From Candidatus Poribacteria bacterium (GTDB lineage: Bacteria > Poribacteria > WGA-4E > WGA-3G), in the NCBI GenBank assembly GCA_012267415.1, contig JAAXGN010000044.1, positions 156,591-220,590 on the forward strand: DNA of 64,000 nt. Direction: 5' to 3'. Of this stretch, positions 7,725-16,627 are shown in pieces. Every line of letters begins with the position of its first letter. Position 1 is the first letter of the stretch. Made by a program: the position numbers and the translations under genes. The notes beneath the pieces were generated by a model that saw nothing but the letters and a program-made list of their open reading frames with translations, did no database searches and was not told where the DNA came from.

Positions 7725-9221
7725 ATGAATCGTATTAGAAAGGTCATGTCGCTGCTCTTGTGTGGTCTTTTGCTATCCACTTTTGTCAGCTGCTTTCCTG
7801 ACAAGCCACCTCCCCCACAGAAAACAAGTAGATTAGAGAGTCGACAAACAAATAGATTCGAGAGTCGACGTGCTGTTAGATCCAGACAAGGTTCCTATAG
7901 TCGTCCAATCGCAAGTACCCCACTGAGCGGTCCCTGGAAACATAAATCCAATTTACCACTTGTCATTATTGATACAAATGGCAGATGGATACCTGATGAT
8001 CCTAAAGTACCAGCACAATTGAAGATTATTTACGATGAGTCTGGTGGAAAAAACAGTTTGGATAGTTCTCATATCCATTTTGAAGGTAAAATCGGCATAG
8101 AACTTAGAGGAAAGACCTCACAAGGATTTCCGAAAAGACAATACGGGTTTGAGTTTCAGGACAAACAGGGGAACGATAAAGATGTATCTATCTTCGGTTT
8201 ACCCGCAGAATCGGATTGGATACTCCACGGTCCATATTCCGACAAAACATTGATGCGGAACTACCTCGCATTTGAATTTAGCAACAGAATCGGTAGATAT
8301 GCAAGCAGAACGCAATTTGTTGAGGTGTTCCTTAATGATGATAGAGATAAGGAAATACAAGCGAAACATTATGTAGGTGTTTATCTGCTCTTAGAAAAGA
8401 TCAAACGTGGGACGCATCGCGTTGACATTAAATCGCTGAAACCTACCCATAATGAACCACCTGAAATCACTGGCGGCTACATCATCAAAATTGACAAAAT
8501 AGATCATTACGATTCCTACTTCTTTACGCACCGCGGAACACAACTGACTCTTGTTTATCCGAAAAGGAATGAGATTACGTTTGCTCAGAAAACATGGATT
8601 CGTAACTATATGAACAAGTTTGAAACAGTGTTAGCTGGACCAGACTTTAAAGACCCTGAGAAAGGATATGCAAAATACATTGACATAGATTCGCACATTG
8701 ATCATTTTATTATCAATGAACTTTTCAAGAATACGGATGGATTTCGTTTCAGTGCATATATGTATATAGATAGAGATGGCAAATTACAGGCGGGACCTGT
8801 CTGGGATTTTAATCTATCAATGGGAAATACGGTCTTCCACAACTCTTGGACAACTTATGACTGGTTGATATATACGAATCCTGTTCCATTCTGGTGGCAT
8901 CGCTTAGTATCTGATGCAAACTTCAAACAGAAACTTGTCGAACGGTGGAAAGAACTCAGGAAAAACGAACTCGCTACATCAGCAATCATCAACGAAGTTG
9001 ATCAGACCGTTCAATACCTTTCTGAAGCACAAAAACGCAACTTCAATAGATGGCGAGTATTAGGTCGAGCAACATTTGGCAACCCTGGACCAGGATATCC
9101 AACATATCATCAGGAAGTAGAAGAAATGAAAATGTGGTTGAAAACACGTATCAAGTGGATGGATGAGAATATAGAACGCCTTCCACAAAAGTATAGTTAC
9201 TCAAGAAAATATCGTTACTAA
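7725..9221 (+). CDS. CotH-family (atypical kinase fold) secreted protein
   Basis: The 498-residue protein has a signal sequence whose end, LLSTFVSC, resembles a lipobox with a non-standard -3 residue, then a Pro/Ser/Arg-rich linker to about residue 65. The CotH domain follows with GIELRGKTSQGFPKRQYGFE, FGLPAESDWILHGPYSDKT, MRNYLAFEF, GVYLLLEKIKRG and GPVWDFNLSMGN. CotH of Bacillus is a spore-coat protein kinase; bacterial relatives of this form are often lipoproteins on polysaccharide-using bacteria with unknown targets. WDFN matches the position of the catalytic metal Asp. Domain call confident; role open. Confidence 0.88.
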   Translation: MNRIRKVMSLLLCGLLLSTFVSCFPDKPPPPQKTSRLESRQTNRFESRRAVRSRQGSYSRPIASTPLSGPWKHKSNLPLVIIDTNGRWIPDDPKVPAQLKIIYDESGGKNSLDSSHIHFEGKIGIELRGKTSQGFPKRQYGFEFQDKQGNDKDVSIFGLPAESDWILHGPYSDKTLMRNYLAFEFSNRIGRYASRTQFVEVFLNDDRDKEIQAKHYVGVYLLLEKIKRGTHRVDIKSLKPTHNEPPEITGGYIIKIDKIDHYDSYFFTHRGTQLTLVYPKRNEITFAQKTWIRNYMNKFETVLAGPDFKDPEKGYAKYIDIDSHIDHFIINELFKNTDGFRFSAYMYIDRDGKLQAGPVWDFNLSMGNTVFHNSWTTYDWLIYTNPVPFWWHRLVSDANFKQKLVERWKELRKNELATSAIINEVDQTVQYLSEAQKRNFNRWRVLGRATFGNPGPGYPTYHQEVEEMKMWLKTRIKWMDENIERLPQKYSYSRKYRY

Positions 9222-9288
9222 GATTTTTATGAAGATTAAGTAATTAAAACGAAGGTAACTTATGATCAACTATTGATAGGAGAAAACC

Positions 9289-10689
9289 ATGAAGATTAGA
9301 CTTTCGCTTGTGATGTTATCTATTATTGTAAGCCTATTATGTGCTAACACTGTTTTATTCGCAGTAGAAATTAATGTACCAGAAGACCAACCCACAATTC
9401 AAGATGGAATTCTTATGGCAAAGGATGGGGATACAATTTTGGTCGCAGCTGGAATCTACGAAGGTAAAGGCAATGTCAATGTGGATTTCGGAGGAAAACA
9501 AATTACTGTTCGATCCATAAGTGGTGCAGAAAATACGATCATTGACTGCGGCGAGATACAAGATACACGCGGTTTTGTTTTCAATAAGGGTGAATCAGCT
9601 GCGACTATACTTGACGGATTCACAATAAAGAATGGTGTCCATAAAGAGGGAGCAGGTATTTTCATCAATAGTGCCTCACCTACAATCAGAAACTGCATCA
9701 TCACAGAGAACAGTGCAGGTGATTCTGCAAACTATTCCGGCAAAGGCGGAGGTATCTACTGTTTTGATTCTAATGCATTCATTGAAGGTTGCACAATCAC
9801 GCGCAACTTCGTCGGTTCAAGATTCGGTGGTGGTGGAATCTACTTAGGTGGTGAATCGAACTTCTCAAATTCAAGAGCCGAACTGATCCTCCTAAACTGT
9901 GATATTTCAGATAATACTGGGCATGGCGTATATTCAAAGGGGTATGTCACTGTAACCATACAAGGTTGCACAGTCTCAAAGAATACGATGCGAGGAATAG
10001 TATGTACAGCAAATTACGCACGGTCAATCAACCTTATAACAAATTCACGTATTGAACAGAACATGGAAGGTGGCGTTGAAGTCTCTGAGGAGACAGTTCT
10101 AAACATCACTAAGTCCATTATTAGGAAAAACAGCGCAAGATCAGGTGCCGGTATTTCGTGTAGTCGGACATGTACTCTTTATGTATCAGATTGTGTCATC
10201 ACAGATAATATTGCAGATAACTACGGCGGTGGACTTGGCATTGAAACTTGGTCAGGTAAAGTAACTATCTCACACACCACAATTACTGGCAACACTTCAC
10301 GTCGAATCGGTGGAGGTATATATTTTGGGGCTGTCCCAACAGAACGGTTAAGAATGACAATAAAAGATTCAATTGTTTGGGGTAATCGTAGCGATGGTAG
10401 TTACGATGAGTTAGCATTGAGTGGTAGTGCTATCGTAATTAAAAATAGTGATATTAGGGGTGGACTTGAAGGAATAGGTCGTGAAGCAGAACCTAATCGG
10501 CTGACCTATACGGACAACATTGATGAAGACCCGCTCTTTATTGATCCTGAAAATGGTGATTTCAGACTTATGGAGAACAGTCCTGCTGCAGCAATGGGGG
10601 CAAATCCTATCTTTTCTGTTGCCGGTCCACTTACCGTAACAGCAAAAGGTAAACGGATTTCTAAATGGGCAGAATTCAAACGTAGATAA
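9289..10689 (+). CDS. Secreted right-handed parallel beta-helix protein
   Basis: The 466-residue protein starts behind GATAGGAG and has a clear signal peptide ending near LFAVEINV. It opens with PEDQPTIQDGILMAKDGDTI and AAGIYEGKGN, the start of pectin-lyase-fold 'right-handed beta helix' proteins. It continues with repeated rungs containing GGGI and ITxN phrases (EGAGIFINSASPTIRNC, GGGIYLGG). It closes with the DPLFIDPENGDFRL and SPAA phrase typical of these proteins. No catalytic residues are evident, so binding or polysaccharide-lyase roles cannot be separated. A 67 bp gap separates it from the CotH gene, so co-transcription is plausible. Confidence 0.82.
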   Translation: MKIRLSLVMLSIIVSLLCANTVLFAVEINVPEDQPTIQDGILMAKDGDTILVAAGIYEGKGNVNVDFGGKQITVRSISGAENTIIDCGEIQDTRGFVFNKGESAATILDGFTIKNGVHKEGAGIFINSASPTIRNCIITENSAGDSANYSGKGGGIYCFDSNAFIEGCTITRNFVGSRFGGGGIYLGGESNFSNSRAELILLNCDISDNTGHGVYSKGYVTVTIQGCTVSKNTMRGIVCTANYARSINLITNSRIEQNMEGGVEVSEETVLNITKSIIRKNSARSGAGISCSRTCTLYVSDCVITDNIADNYGGGLGIETWSGKVTISHTTITGNTSRRIGGGIYFGAVPTERLRMTIKDSIVWGNRSDGSYDELALSGSAIVIKNSDIRGGLEGIGREAEPNRLTYTDNIDEDPLFIDPENGDFRLMENSPAAAMGANPIFSVAGPLTVTAKGKRISKWAEFKRR

Positions 10690-10705
10690 ATTTCCAGCAT
10701 TCAAG

Positions 10706-10734
10706 TTGCACAGAAGGAAAAATAAGAGTATAAT
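10706..10734 (+). promoter_or_regulatory. Sigma-70-type promoter for lysS
   Basis: TTGCAC at 10706-10711 and TATAAT at 10729-10734 are separated by 17 bases. Transcription would begin near 10741 and give a leader of about 113 nt that contains both tandem hairpins before the lysS start. Confidence 0.6.
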
Positions 10735-10760
10735 TATAAATAATCTAATTTGCAGCCTAT

Positions 10761-10821
10761 GTAGCACAATCTGTTAGATTGTGCCTGTGAGCGTGTGTAG
10801 CATAATCTGCCAGATTGTGCC
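10761..10821 (+). repeat. Two tandem GTAG hairpins (REP-like)
   Basis: GTAGCACAATCTGTTAGATTGTGCC and a near-copy begin at 10761 and 10797, a 36 bp period including the spacer TGTGAGCGTGT. Each is a GTAG followed by a perfect or near-perfect stem. They lie in the lysS leader. Confidence 0.75.
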
Positions 10822-10853
10822 TGTGAGCGTGCAACAGGAAGGAGGAAGAAAGT

Positions 10854-12326
10854 ATGGACGAAACCAATGACCTCATGCGCCAACGCAAAGAAAAGCTAAA
10901 CGAAATCCGGGATGCCGGTATTGACCCATATCCACATCAATATGAACCAACACACACGACTCAGGGTATACACGAAAAATACCAAGATGTCAATGATGCA
11001 CCCGATGAGAAAAACCGTGTGACGATTGCTGGTCGGATAATGACAAAACGCGACCACGGAAAAAGTAGTTTCGCACACCTACAGGATAGCACTGGACGTA
11101 TCCAAGTATATGTGCGGCGAGACGGCGTTGGACCCGACTCTTACCTTATCTATCGTCGCTTTGATGTCGGAGACATAATCGGTGTAAGCGGCGTCGTATT
11201 TCGCACGCGAACAGGCGAGCTAACAATAAACGTTGACACAGTTGAACTACTCTCTAAATCCATCCGACCCCTACCTGAAAAATGGCACGGACTGACAGAT
11301 AAGCAGACGCGGTATAGACAACGTTACGCTGATCTTATCATGAATCCTGAAGTGAAAGAGGTATTCCAAAAAAGGACACAGATTGTTCAGGCAATAAGAG
11401 ATATGCTCAACGAACAAGACTTTATGGAAGTTGAAACACCTATACTGCAACCGATCTATGGCGGCGCAAGTGCACGACCTTTCACAACGTATCATAAGAC
11501 TTTGGATCAACCCTTATATCTTAGAATCGCAAATGAACTATATCTAAAAAGACTTATTGTCGGCGGCCTTGAACGTGTATACGAATTTTCACGTGATTTT
11601 CGGAATGAAGGTATGGATAGAGACCATAATCCAGAATTCACAATGCTTGAACTCTATCAAGCCTATGCCGACTATATTGAAGTAATGGCGTTAACAGAGA
11701 ATCTAATAGCGAACACAGTAAAAAAAATACACGGTACAACAAAAATTACATATCAGGGACAACAGTTAGACTTTTCACCCCCCTGGCAAAGAATGACGAT
11801 GATAGAATCTATCAAAGAACATAGTAGTTTTAATCCTGAAACACTTTCTGAAGATGAACTCTATACAAAAGCTCTAAATGCAGGAATTGAGGTGGATGGA
11901 AACGAGTCTAAAGGGCAAATAATCGCTGAACTTTTTGATACTTATGTAGAAGACAAGCTAATTCAACCCACTTTCATCTATGACTATCCAATAGAGGTAT
12001 CCCCATTCGCGAAAAAGAAACCGGAGAATCCGGAATTCGTAGAAAGATTCGAGTTTTTCATCGCTGGCATGGAATTAGGTAATGCATTCAGTGAATTGAA
12101 TGATCCAATTGATCAGAGACAACGTTTTCTTGAGCAAGCAGCAAATTTAGAAAAGGGTGATGATGAAGCATTTATGGTCGATGAAGATTATCTGCGTGCT
12201 TTAGAATATGGGATGCCACCAACGGGAGGCTTGGGGATTGGAATAGACAGATTAACTATGTTGTTAACTGATCAATACTCAATACGGGACGTTATCCTAT
12301 TTCCACAGATGCGACCAGAGAATTAA
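10854..12326 (+). CDS. lysS: Lysyl-tRNA synthetase, class II
   Basis: The 490-residue protein starts behind GGAAGGAGG. An N-terminal OB-fold anticodon domain (VTIAGRIMTKRDHGK, FAHLQDSTGRIQVYV) is followed by the class II core: motif 2 in EFSRDFRNEGMDRDHNPEFT with MLELYQAY, and motif 3 in GLGIGIDRLTML. LysS-specific residues such as YGGASARPF and the end RDVILFPQMRP are present and the length is standard. It charges tRNA-Lys in the cytoplasm. The next gene begins one base after the stop codon. Confidence 0.97.
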   Translation: MDETNDLMRQRKEKLNEIRDAGIDPYPHQYEPTHTTQGIHEKYQDVNDAPDEKNRVTIAGRIMTKRDHGKSSFAHLQDSTGRIQVYVRRDGVGPDSYLIYRRFDVGDIIGVSGVVFRTRTGELTINVDTVELLSKSIRPLPEKWHGLTDKQTRYRQRYADLIMNPEVKEVFQKRTQIVQAIRDMLNEQDFMEVETPILQPIYGGASARPFTTYHKTLDQPLYLRIANELYLKRLIVGGLERVYEFSRDFRNEGMDRDHNPEFTMLELYQAYADYIEVMALTENLIANTVKKIHGTTKITYQGQQLDFSPPWQRMTMIESIKEHSSFNPETLSEDELYTKALNAGIEVDGNESKGQIIAELFDTYVEDKLIQPTFIYDYPIEVSPFAKKKPENPEFVERFEFFIAGMELGNAFSELNDPIDQRQRFLEQAANLEKGDDEAFMVDEDYLRALEYGMPPTGGLGIGIDRLTMLLTDQYSIRDVILFPQMRPEN

Positions 12327-12327
12327 T

Positions 12328-12888
12328 ATGAAAACCGTACCTACCTTACATACAGAAAGGTTGATATTACGCGCTTTTACGTTTGATGACGCACAGGATG
12401 TTCAAAGACTCGCAGGAGAACGCGATATCGCAGCAACAACCAGTAACCTTCCGCATCCTTATGAAGACGGTATGGCAGAAACATGGATAAATACACATTC
12501 GCCAAGATTAGAAGAGGGTAAAGGTGTCGTTTGGGCAATCACACTAAAGGTGGATGATTCCTATACAGACACAATCCTAATTGGTGCAATTGACATAAAT
12601 GTTGATAAGGCAGAAAAAATCGGTGAACTTGGATACTGGATAGGAAAACCTTACTGGAATTCTGGTTACTGTTCAGAAGCCGCGAAGGCAGTGCTAAACT
12701 ATGGATTGGATGTTCTTAAATTAAAAAGTATCCACGCATTCTATTTCGCTAAGAACCCTGCATCCGGACGCGTCATGCAGAAAATCGGTATGAAATTTGA
12801 GGAACGTTTCCCAAAGGCAGTAGAGAAATGGGGCGTACTTGAAGACATTATTAAATATAACATACAAAACAAAACAGCGGATGTCTAA
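12328..12888 (+). CDS. GNAT-family N-acetyltransferase (RimJ/RimL type)
   Basis: The 186-residue protein opens with LHTERLILRAFTFDDA, the RimJ/RimL-type start. It has GELGYWIGKPYWNSGYCSEAAKAVLNYG for acetyl-CoA binding (positions ~92-120) and NPASGRVMQKIGMKFE near the end. Such enzymes acetylate the N-terminus of ribosomal or other proteins, or small amines. Its ATG lies one base after the lysS stop, so the two are co-transcribed and probably coupled. The acceptor is unknown. Confidence 0.88.
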   Translation: MKTVPTLHTERLILRAFTFDDAQDVQRLAGERDIAATTSNLPHPYEDGMAETWINTHSPRLEEGKGVVWAITLKVDDSYTDTILIGAIDINVDKAEKIGELGYWIGKPYWNSGYCSEAAKAVLNYGLDVLKLKSIHAFYFAKNPASGRVMQKIGMKFEERFPKAVEKWGVLEDIIKYNIQNKTADV

Positions 12889-12906
12889 TTCAAAAACGCT
12901 ATCAAT

Positions 12907-13063
12907 CATAGTAAAACTTGGAATTAAACATACACTTACGCATTGTCAAAAACTAGTTTGTAGTAGGGCAATTCATTGCCCGTTCTCCCCGTAGAAACGG
13001 GCAATGAATTGCCCTACTACAAACGGAGGCACCCCATTTTTGATTGGGTAGAACATTAGACTA
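12907..13063. mobile_element. Chimeric repeat element: A-type left arm, double hairpin core, B-type right arm
   Basis: The left arm at 12907-12945 (CATAGTAAAACTTGGAATTA...) matches A-type ends. The core 12960-13020 is a pair of inverted GTAG hairpins: forward GTAGTAGGGCAATTC... and its reverse copy, a BIME-like arrangement. The right arm 13021-13063 (CACCCCATTTTTGAT...TTAGACTA) matches B-type ends. It directly abuts the lolC start and may have replaced the native ribosome site. Confidence 0.55.
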
Positions 13064-13064
13064 T

Positions 13065-14525
13065 ATGAAATTTGAATGGTTCGTAGCCTCACGTTATCTA
13101 CTTTCACGCAGAAAACAATCGTTTATATCAATTATAAGTATAATCTCTATTATAGGAGTCAGTCTGGGTGTTGCAACAGTTATCTTAGTTATCGCTGTTT
13201 TAGATGGCGTTGAACACGGTTTGAGAGATAGGTTTCTTGCGAATGAAGCACATATCGTCTTAAGAGATTTCGGGAGTGCGTACTTTTCTGATTACGATAG
13301 TAAGATTGAGGAAATAAAAAAAGTTAACGGCGTCGTCGCAGCGTCACCGGTTGTCTATTCTCAGTCAGCAATTTTCCGGCAAGATAATAACAATATAGAT
13401 GCTGTGATTCTCGTTAAAGGTATCGACCCAGAACTTGAGGAAACTGTAACCGGTTTTTCTCAGTTTGTTAAGGGGTCTACCGGTTTTCAAGATACCGGGA
13501 TCATAGAAGAAGCCAGTTTTATAAACGATGTAAAAATTACAGGAGGAATTGTACTCGGATCGCGATTAGCACTCAGAATCGGTGTCACTGAAGGTGATGT
13601 ATTAAGAGTTGTCGTTAGAATGGTTGAAGACGCATTGAACCCAGATTCACTGTATCCAATAATAAAGCATTTTGTAGTCATCGGTCTTTATGAATCTGAA
13701 TTGACAGTTTACGATAACCAGATTGCATTTATTCATATAGAAACCGCACAAGAGATATATGAAAAACCGGGGCAAGCTAACGTTATCTTAGTCCGACTTG
13801 AGGATGCTGAACTTGCTCCTGAAGTCGCACAAAAGATGACGGAACCGCCGGCATTTGACAAGATACAAATGCCAATGACAACAACATGGTTGGAAACGCA
13901 TGCACCGTTATTTGCTGCATTGGAGTTGGAAAAAATCGCAACTGTCATTATAGAGGCGTTAATCATTTTAGTCGCAGCATTCAACATCGCAAGCACACTA
14001 ATTATGACAGTGATGGAGAAAACGCGAGATATAGGAACATTACGCACGCTCGGATCATCACGCGGGAACATTATGCGGATATTTATGATTCAGGGAAGTG
14101 TGATTGGTATGTTAGGCACATTCATCGGTACTGCTTTGGGACTCGGTTTATGCTGGTTGCTCAGTACGAATATTGTTAGACCTACACCCTTGTTTGCATT
14201 AGGACTTGTAGTATGCCTCATTCGGATACAGATTGCGATTGCAATCCTACGTCTATCACTGTATGCGAAAATAAGGAGAATTGGATTTACCATATTATGG
14301 GTCATTGCTATTGCTTTTGGTCTATACTGTTTGGTAGAACCTATCTCCTTGCAGGAATTGGGTTTGAGTCAAATTTACCAGATGAATCAACTTCCAATAA
14401 GAGTTAATTGGTTCTTTGTGGGTTTTATCAATGTTCTGTCATTCGCAATCTGTTGGTTAGCAACAATTTACCCAGCGTGGCAAGCTGCAAACCTAAATCC
14501 GATTGAGGCGTTACAGTATGAGTAA
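13065..14525 (+). CDS. lolC: Lipoprotein-releasing ABC transporter permease, LolC/LolE type
   Basis: The start is the ATG at 13065 (MKFEWFVASRYLLSRRKQSF), the usual LolC/E beginning; the frame is open seven codons earlier only through repeat DNA. The 486-residue protein has the first membrane helix with GVSLGVATVILVIAVLDG, a periplasmic domain, FNIASTLIMTVMEKTRDIGTLR, and the typical end YPAWQAANLNPIEALQYE. Family members are about 400-415 residues. The excess lies at about residues 372-450, an inserted stretch rich in hydrophobic segments between the third and last helices. With LolD it extracts lipoproteins from the inner membrane. Its 3' end is tandemly duplicated downstream. Confidence 0.93.
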   Translation: MKFEWFVASRYLLSRRKQSFISIISIISIIGVSLGVATVILVIAVLDGVEHGLRDRFLANEAHIVLRDFGSAYFSDYDSKIEEIKKVNGVVAASPVVYSQSAIFRQDNNNIDAVILVKGIDPELEETVTGFSQFVKGSTGFQDTGIIEEASFINDVKITGGIVLGSRLALRIGVTEGDVLRVVVRMVEDALNPDSLYPIIKHFVVIGLYESELTVYDNQIAFIHIETAQEIYEKPGQANVILVRLEDAELAPEVAQKMTEPPAFDKIQMPMTTTWLETHAPLFAALELEKIATVIIEALIILVAAFNIASTLIMTVMEKTRDIGTLRTLGSSRGNIMRIFMIQGSVIGMLGTFIGTALGLGLCWLLSTNIVRPTPLFALGLVVCLIRIQIAIAILRLSLYAKIRRIGFTILWVIAIAFGLYCLVEPISLQELGLSQIYQMNQLPIRVNWFFVGFINVLSFAICWLATIYPAWQAANLNPIEALQYE

Positions 14526-14680
14526 TATGTCATAAAACTATTAAAAGTAGTAGGCACACGCCGTGTGCCGTCCATTTACCCAGTTTAGCAGCTACGAACC
14601 TAAATCCGAATAAGGCGTTACAGTATGAGTAATATGTCATAAAACTATTAAAAGTAGTAGGCACACGCCGTGTGCTGTTA
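14466..14680 (+). repeat. Tandem duplication of the lolC 3' end plus hairpin
   Basis: Two copies of about 107 bp begin at 14466 and 14574. Each runs from the YPAWQA-coding region through the lolC stop into a GTAG hairpin (14547-14571 and 14654-14678). The last 62 bp (14507-14568 and 14614-14675) are identical, but the coding portion of the second copy has drifted and carries an in-frame break. Confidence 0.85.
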
Positions 14681-14708
14681 GTCTATCAAAAACAAACAAC
14701 GTTGCAGT

Positions 14709-15434
14709 ATGGATAAATTAATTACAATTGACAATTTACACAAATCCTTTTATGATGGTGACTCAGAATTGAAAGTACTGAAAGGAGTCAATCTTGACAT
14801 CTACAAATCTGAAATCCTTTCAATCATGGGGGCATCGGGAGTAGGAAAGAGCACCCTATTACATATTTTAGGCACACTTGACCGACCAACGACAGGTAGA
14901 ATACTATATGAAGATGAAGACATTACGACATTCTCAGAACGGCAGTTGGCAACATTTCGGAATAACGCCATCGGTTTTGTTTTTCAATTTCATCAGTTAC
15001 TCCCTGAGTTTACCGCATTAGAAAACGTTGCAATGGGGAGACTCATTAAGACATCCAAGCGAAATACATTCAGAGATACTGATCTGAATAACAACGATAC
15101 TGATCTGAATAACAACAGTACTTATGAAGACGCACAACGACTACTTGACGATGTTGGACTCTCAGAAAGATTAGACCATTATCCAAGTCAACTCTCTGGT
15201 GGAGAAAGACAACGTGTCGCCATAGCAAGAGCGTTGATAAATCAACCAAAAGTCGTCCTTGCTGACGAACCAACAGGGAATATAGACGACAAAACCAGTC
15301 AAGCAGTCCTAAATGTCTTACAAAAAATAAATGAACGATTGCAACAGACTTTTATTATCGTAACACATGATTCACATCTAGCTGCACGAGCTGACAGAAC
15401 TGTAGAACTTGTGGATGGAAAAATCGCAGACTAA
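14709..15434 (+). CDS. lolD: Lipoprotein-releasing ABC transporter ATP-binding protein
   Basis: The 241-residue protein has Walker A GASGVGKST, Q-loop region FVFQFHQLLPEFTALENV, signature LSGGERQRVAIARAL, Walker B VVLADEPTGNIDDKTS, and the switch His in FIIVTHD. The LLPEFTALENV phrase is characteristic of LolD. It powers LolC-type permeases. Residues about 123-139 contain a directly repeated heptapeptide (DTDLNNN twice), encoded by a 21 bp tandem repeat at 15075-15116, in the helical domain between Q-loop and signature. It is about 180 bp after lolC, separated by the duplication. Confidence 0.95.
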   Translation: MDKLITIDNLHKSFYDGDSELKVLKGVNLDIYKSEILSIMGASGVGKSTLLHILGTLDRPTTGRILYEDEDITTFSERQLATFRNNAIGFVFQFHQLLPEFTALENVAMGRLIKTSKRNTFRDTDLNNNDTDLNNNSTYEDAQRLLDDVGLSERLDHYPSQLSGGERQRVAIARALINQPKVVLADEPTGNIDDKTSQAVLNVLQKINERLQQTFIIVTHDSHLAARADRTVELVDGKIAD

Positions 15435-15446
15435 GTACAATTGATA

Positions 15447-15554
15447 TATAGTGAACAATGAAAATAATGATACAAAGTCCCTGTAGGAGCGATCTCCGAA
15501 TCGCGACTTAACTTCTACATCTCAAAATGTACCATTAATTCAAAAGTTTACTAT
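15447..15554. mobile_element. A-type inverted-repeat element, copy A1
   Basis: It starts TATAGTGAACAATGAAAATA and ends in the inverted form of TATAGTAAACTTTTGAATTA. The core is the GTAG hairpin at 15483-15508 (GTAGGAGCGATCTCC...). It fills the lolD-ilvE gap. Confidence 0.65.
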
Positions 15555-15576
15555 AAGGGTAGAGGAAGGAATAGTA

Positions 15577-16464
15577 ATGTTGGTTTATATTGATGGAGCA
15601 TATTTATCACAAGAGAATGCTAAAATTTCTGTATTTGACCACGGATTACTCTATGGAGACGGTGTATTTGAAGGTATTCGTTGCTATAACGGTAATGTCT
15701 TTATGCTGGATGAACACTTAGAAAGACTTTATGATTCAGCCAAATCACTCATGTTGGAAATACCAATACCAATAGATGCTATGAAGCATAATGTCCTTGA
15801 AACGTTACGCCGAAATCAACTACGTGAAGGTTATGTCAGATTAATTGTCACACGTGGGATAGGTGATTTAGGACTTGATCCAGAGAAGTGTCCTAACCCA
15901 TCAGTCGTCATCATTGCCGACAAAATTCAATTGTATCCAGAAAAATACTATGAAGACGGTTTGGAAATCGTCACGGTCTCCGTAAGAAGGAATTATCCTG
16001 AAGCAATCAACCCACGTGTTAAATCTCTCAATTATCTAAATAACATTCTTGCAAAAATTGAAGCAAAACAGTCTGGTGCAGTAGAAGCATTGATGCTCAA
16101 TAATGAAGGATATGTTGTTGAATGTAGTGGTGATAACATCTTTCTGGTTAAAGATGAGGTCATAATCACGCCACCATCACATATCGGAATTTTGGAAGGT
16201 GTTACCCGTAATACCGTAATTTCACTCGCTCGTGAAGCAGGATTTGAGGTAGAAGAACGCGTCTTCACGCGACATGATATATACATCGCAGATGAATGCT
16301 TCCTGACAGGGACTGCAGCTGAAGTCATTCCAGTCGTAAAACTTGATAGAAGAATAATCGGTGAAGGAAAACCGGGGATCGTTACACAAAAGTTAATTGC
16401 AGCATTTAGACATCTCGCGAACAACTTTGGAACACCTATATTTGCTTGTGAAGAAAAGGAATAA
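15577..16464 (+). CDS. ilvE: Branched-chain amino acid aminotransferase
   Basis: The 295-residue protein starts behind GAGGAAGGAA. It has YIDGAYLSQENAKISVFDHGLLYGDGVFEGIRCYNG at the front, the PLP lysine in RVKSLNYLNN (Lys149), EALMLNNEGYVVECSGDNIF, and a C-terminal ECFLTGTAAEVIPV segment. It is a fold-type IV PLP enzyme that interconverts Leu, Ile and Val with their 2-oxo acids. D-amino acid transaminases of the same fold are possible, but the sequence order fits IlvE. It is flanked by repeat elements on both sides. Confidence 0.92.
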   Translation: MLVYIDGAYLSQENAKISVFDHGLLYGDGVFEGIRCYNGNVFMLDEHLERLYDSAKSLMLEIPIPIDAMKHNVLETLRRNQLREGYVRLIVTRGIGDLGLDPEKCPNPSVVIIADKIQLYPEKYYEDGLEIVTVSVRRNYPEAINPRVKSLNYLNNILAKIEAKQSGAVEALMLNNEGYVVECSGDNIFLVKDEVIITPPSHIGILEGVTRNTVISLAREAGFEVEERVFTRHDIYIADECFLTGTAAEVIPVVKLDRRIIGEGKPGIVTQKLIAAFRHLANNFGTPIFACEEKE

Positions 16465-16472
16465 TAAAAACT

Positions 16473-16589
16473 TATACCATTTCTAATTGAGAACACCTTT
16501 TTAATGTAGCATAAACTTTTAGTTTGTGCCGTTTACCGTTTCGTTACTAACACCTAAGTAATGATAAAAAACTAACTGAAATGGTATTA
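16473..16589. mobile_element. D-type inverted-repeat element, copy D1
   Basis: The ends are TATACCATTTCTAATTG and the inverted form around CTGAAATGGTATTA. The core is a GTAG hairpin at 16506-16533 (GTAGCATAAACTTTTAG...). The right end lies 38 bases before the bamA start; two other D-type ends also lie directly upstream of genes. Confidence 0.6.
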
Positions 16590-16627
16590 GCATACCTTAG
16601 CATGCCACCAGTATAAGGAGCAAAAAA

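Noticed and set aside
12960..13020. Hairpins as intrinsic terminators
   Set aside because: Most GTAG hairpins have no T-run after the stem, occur in leaders as well as after genes, and are found in both orientations. They fit REP/BIME repeats better.
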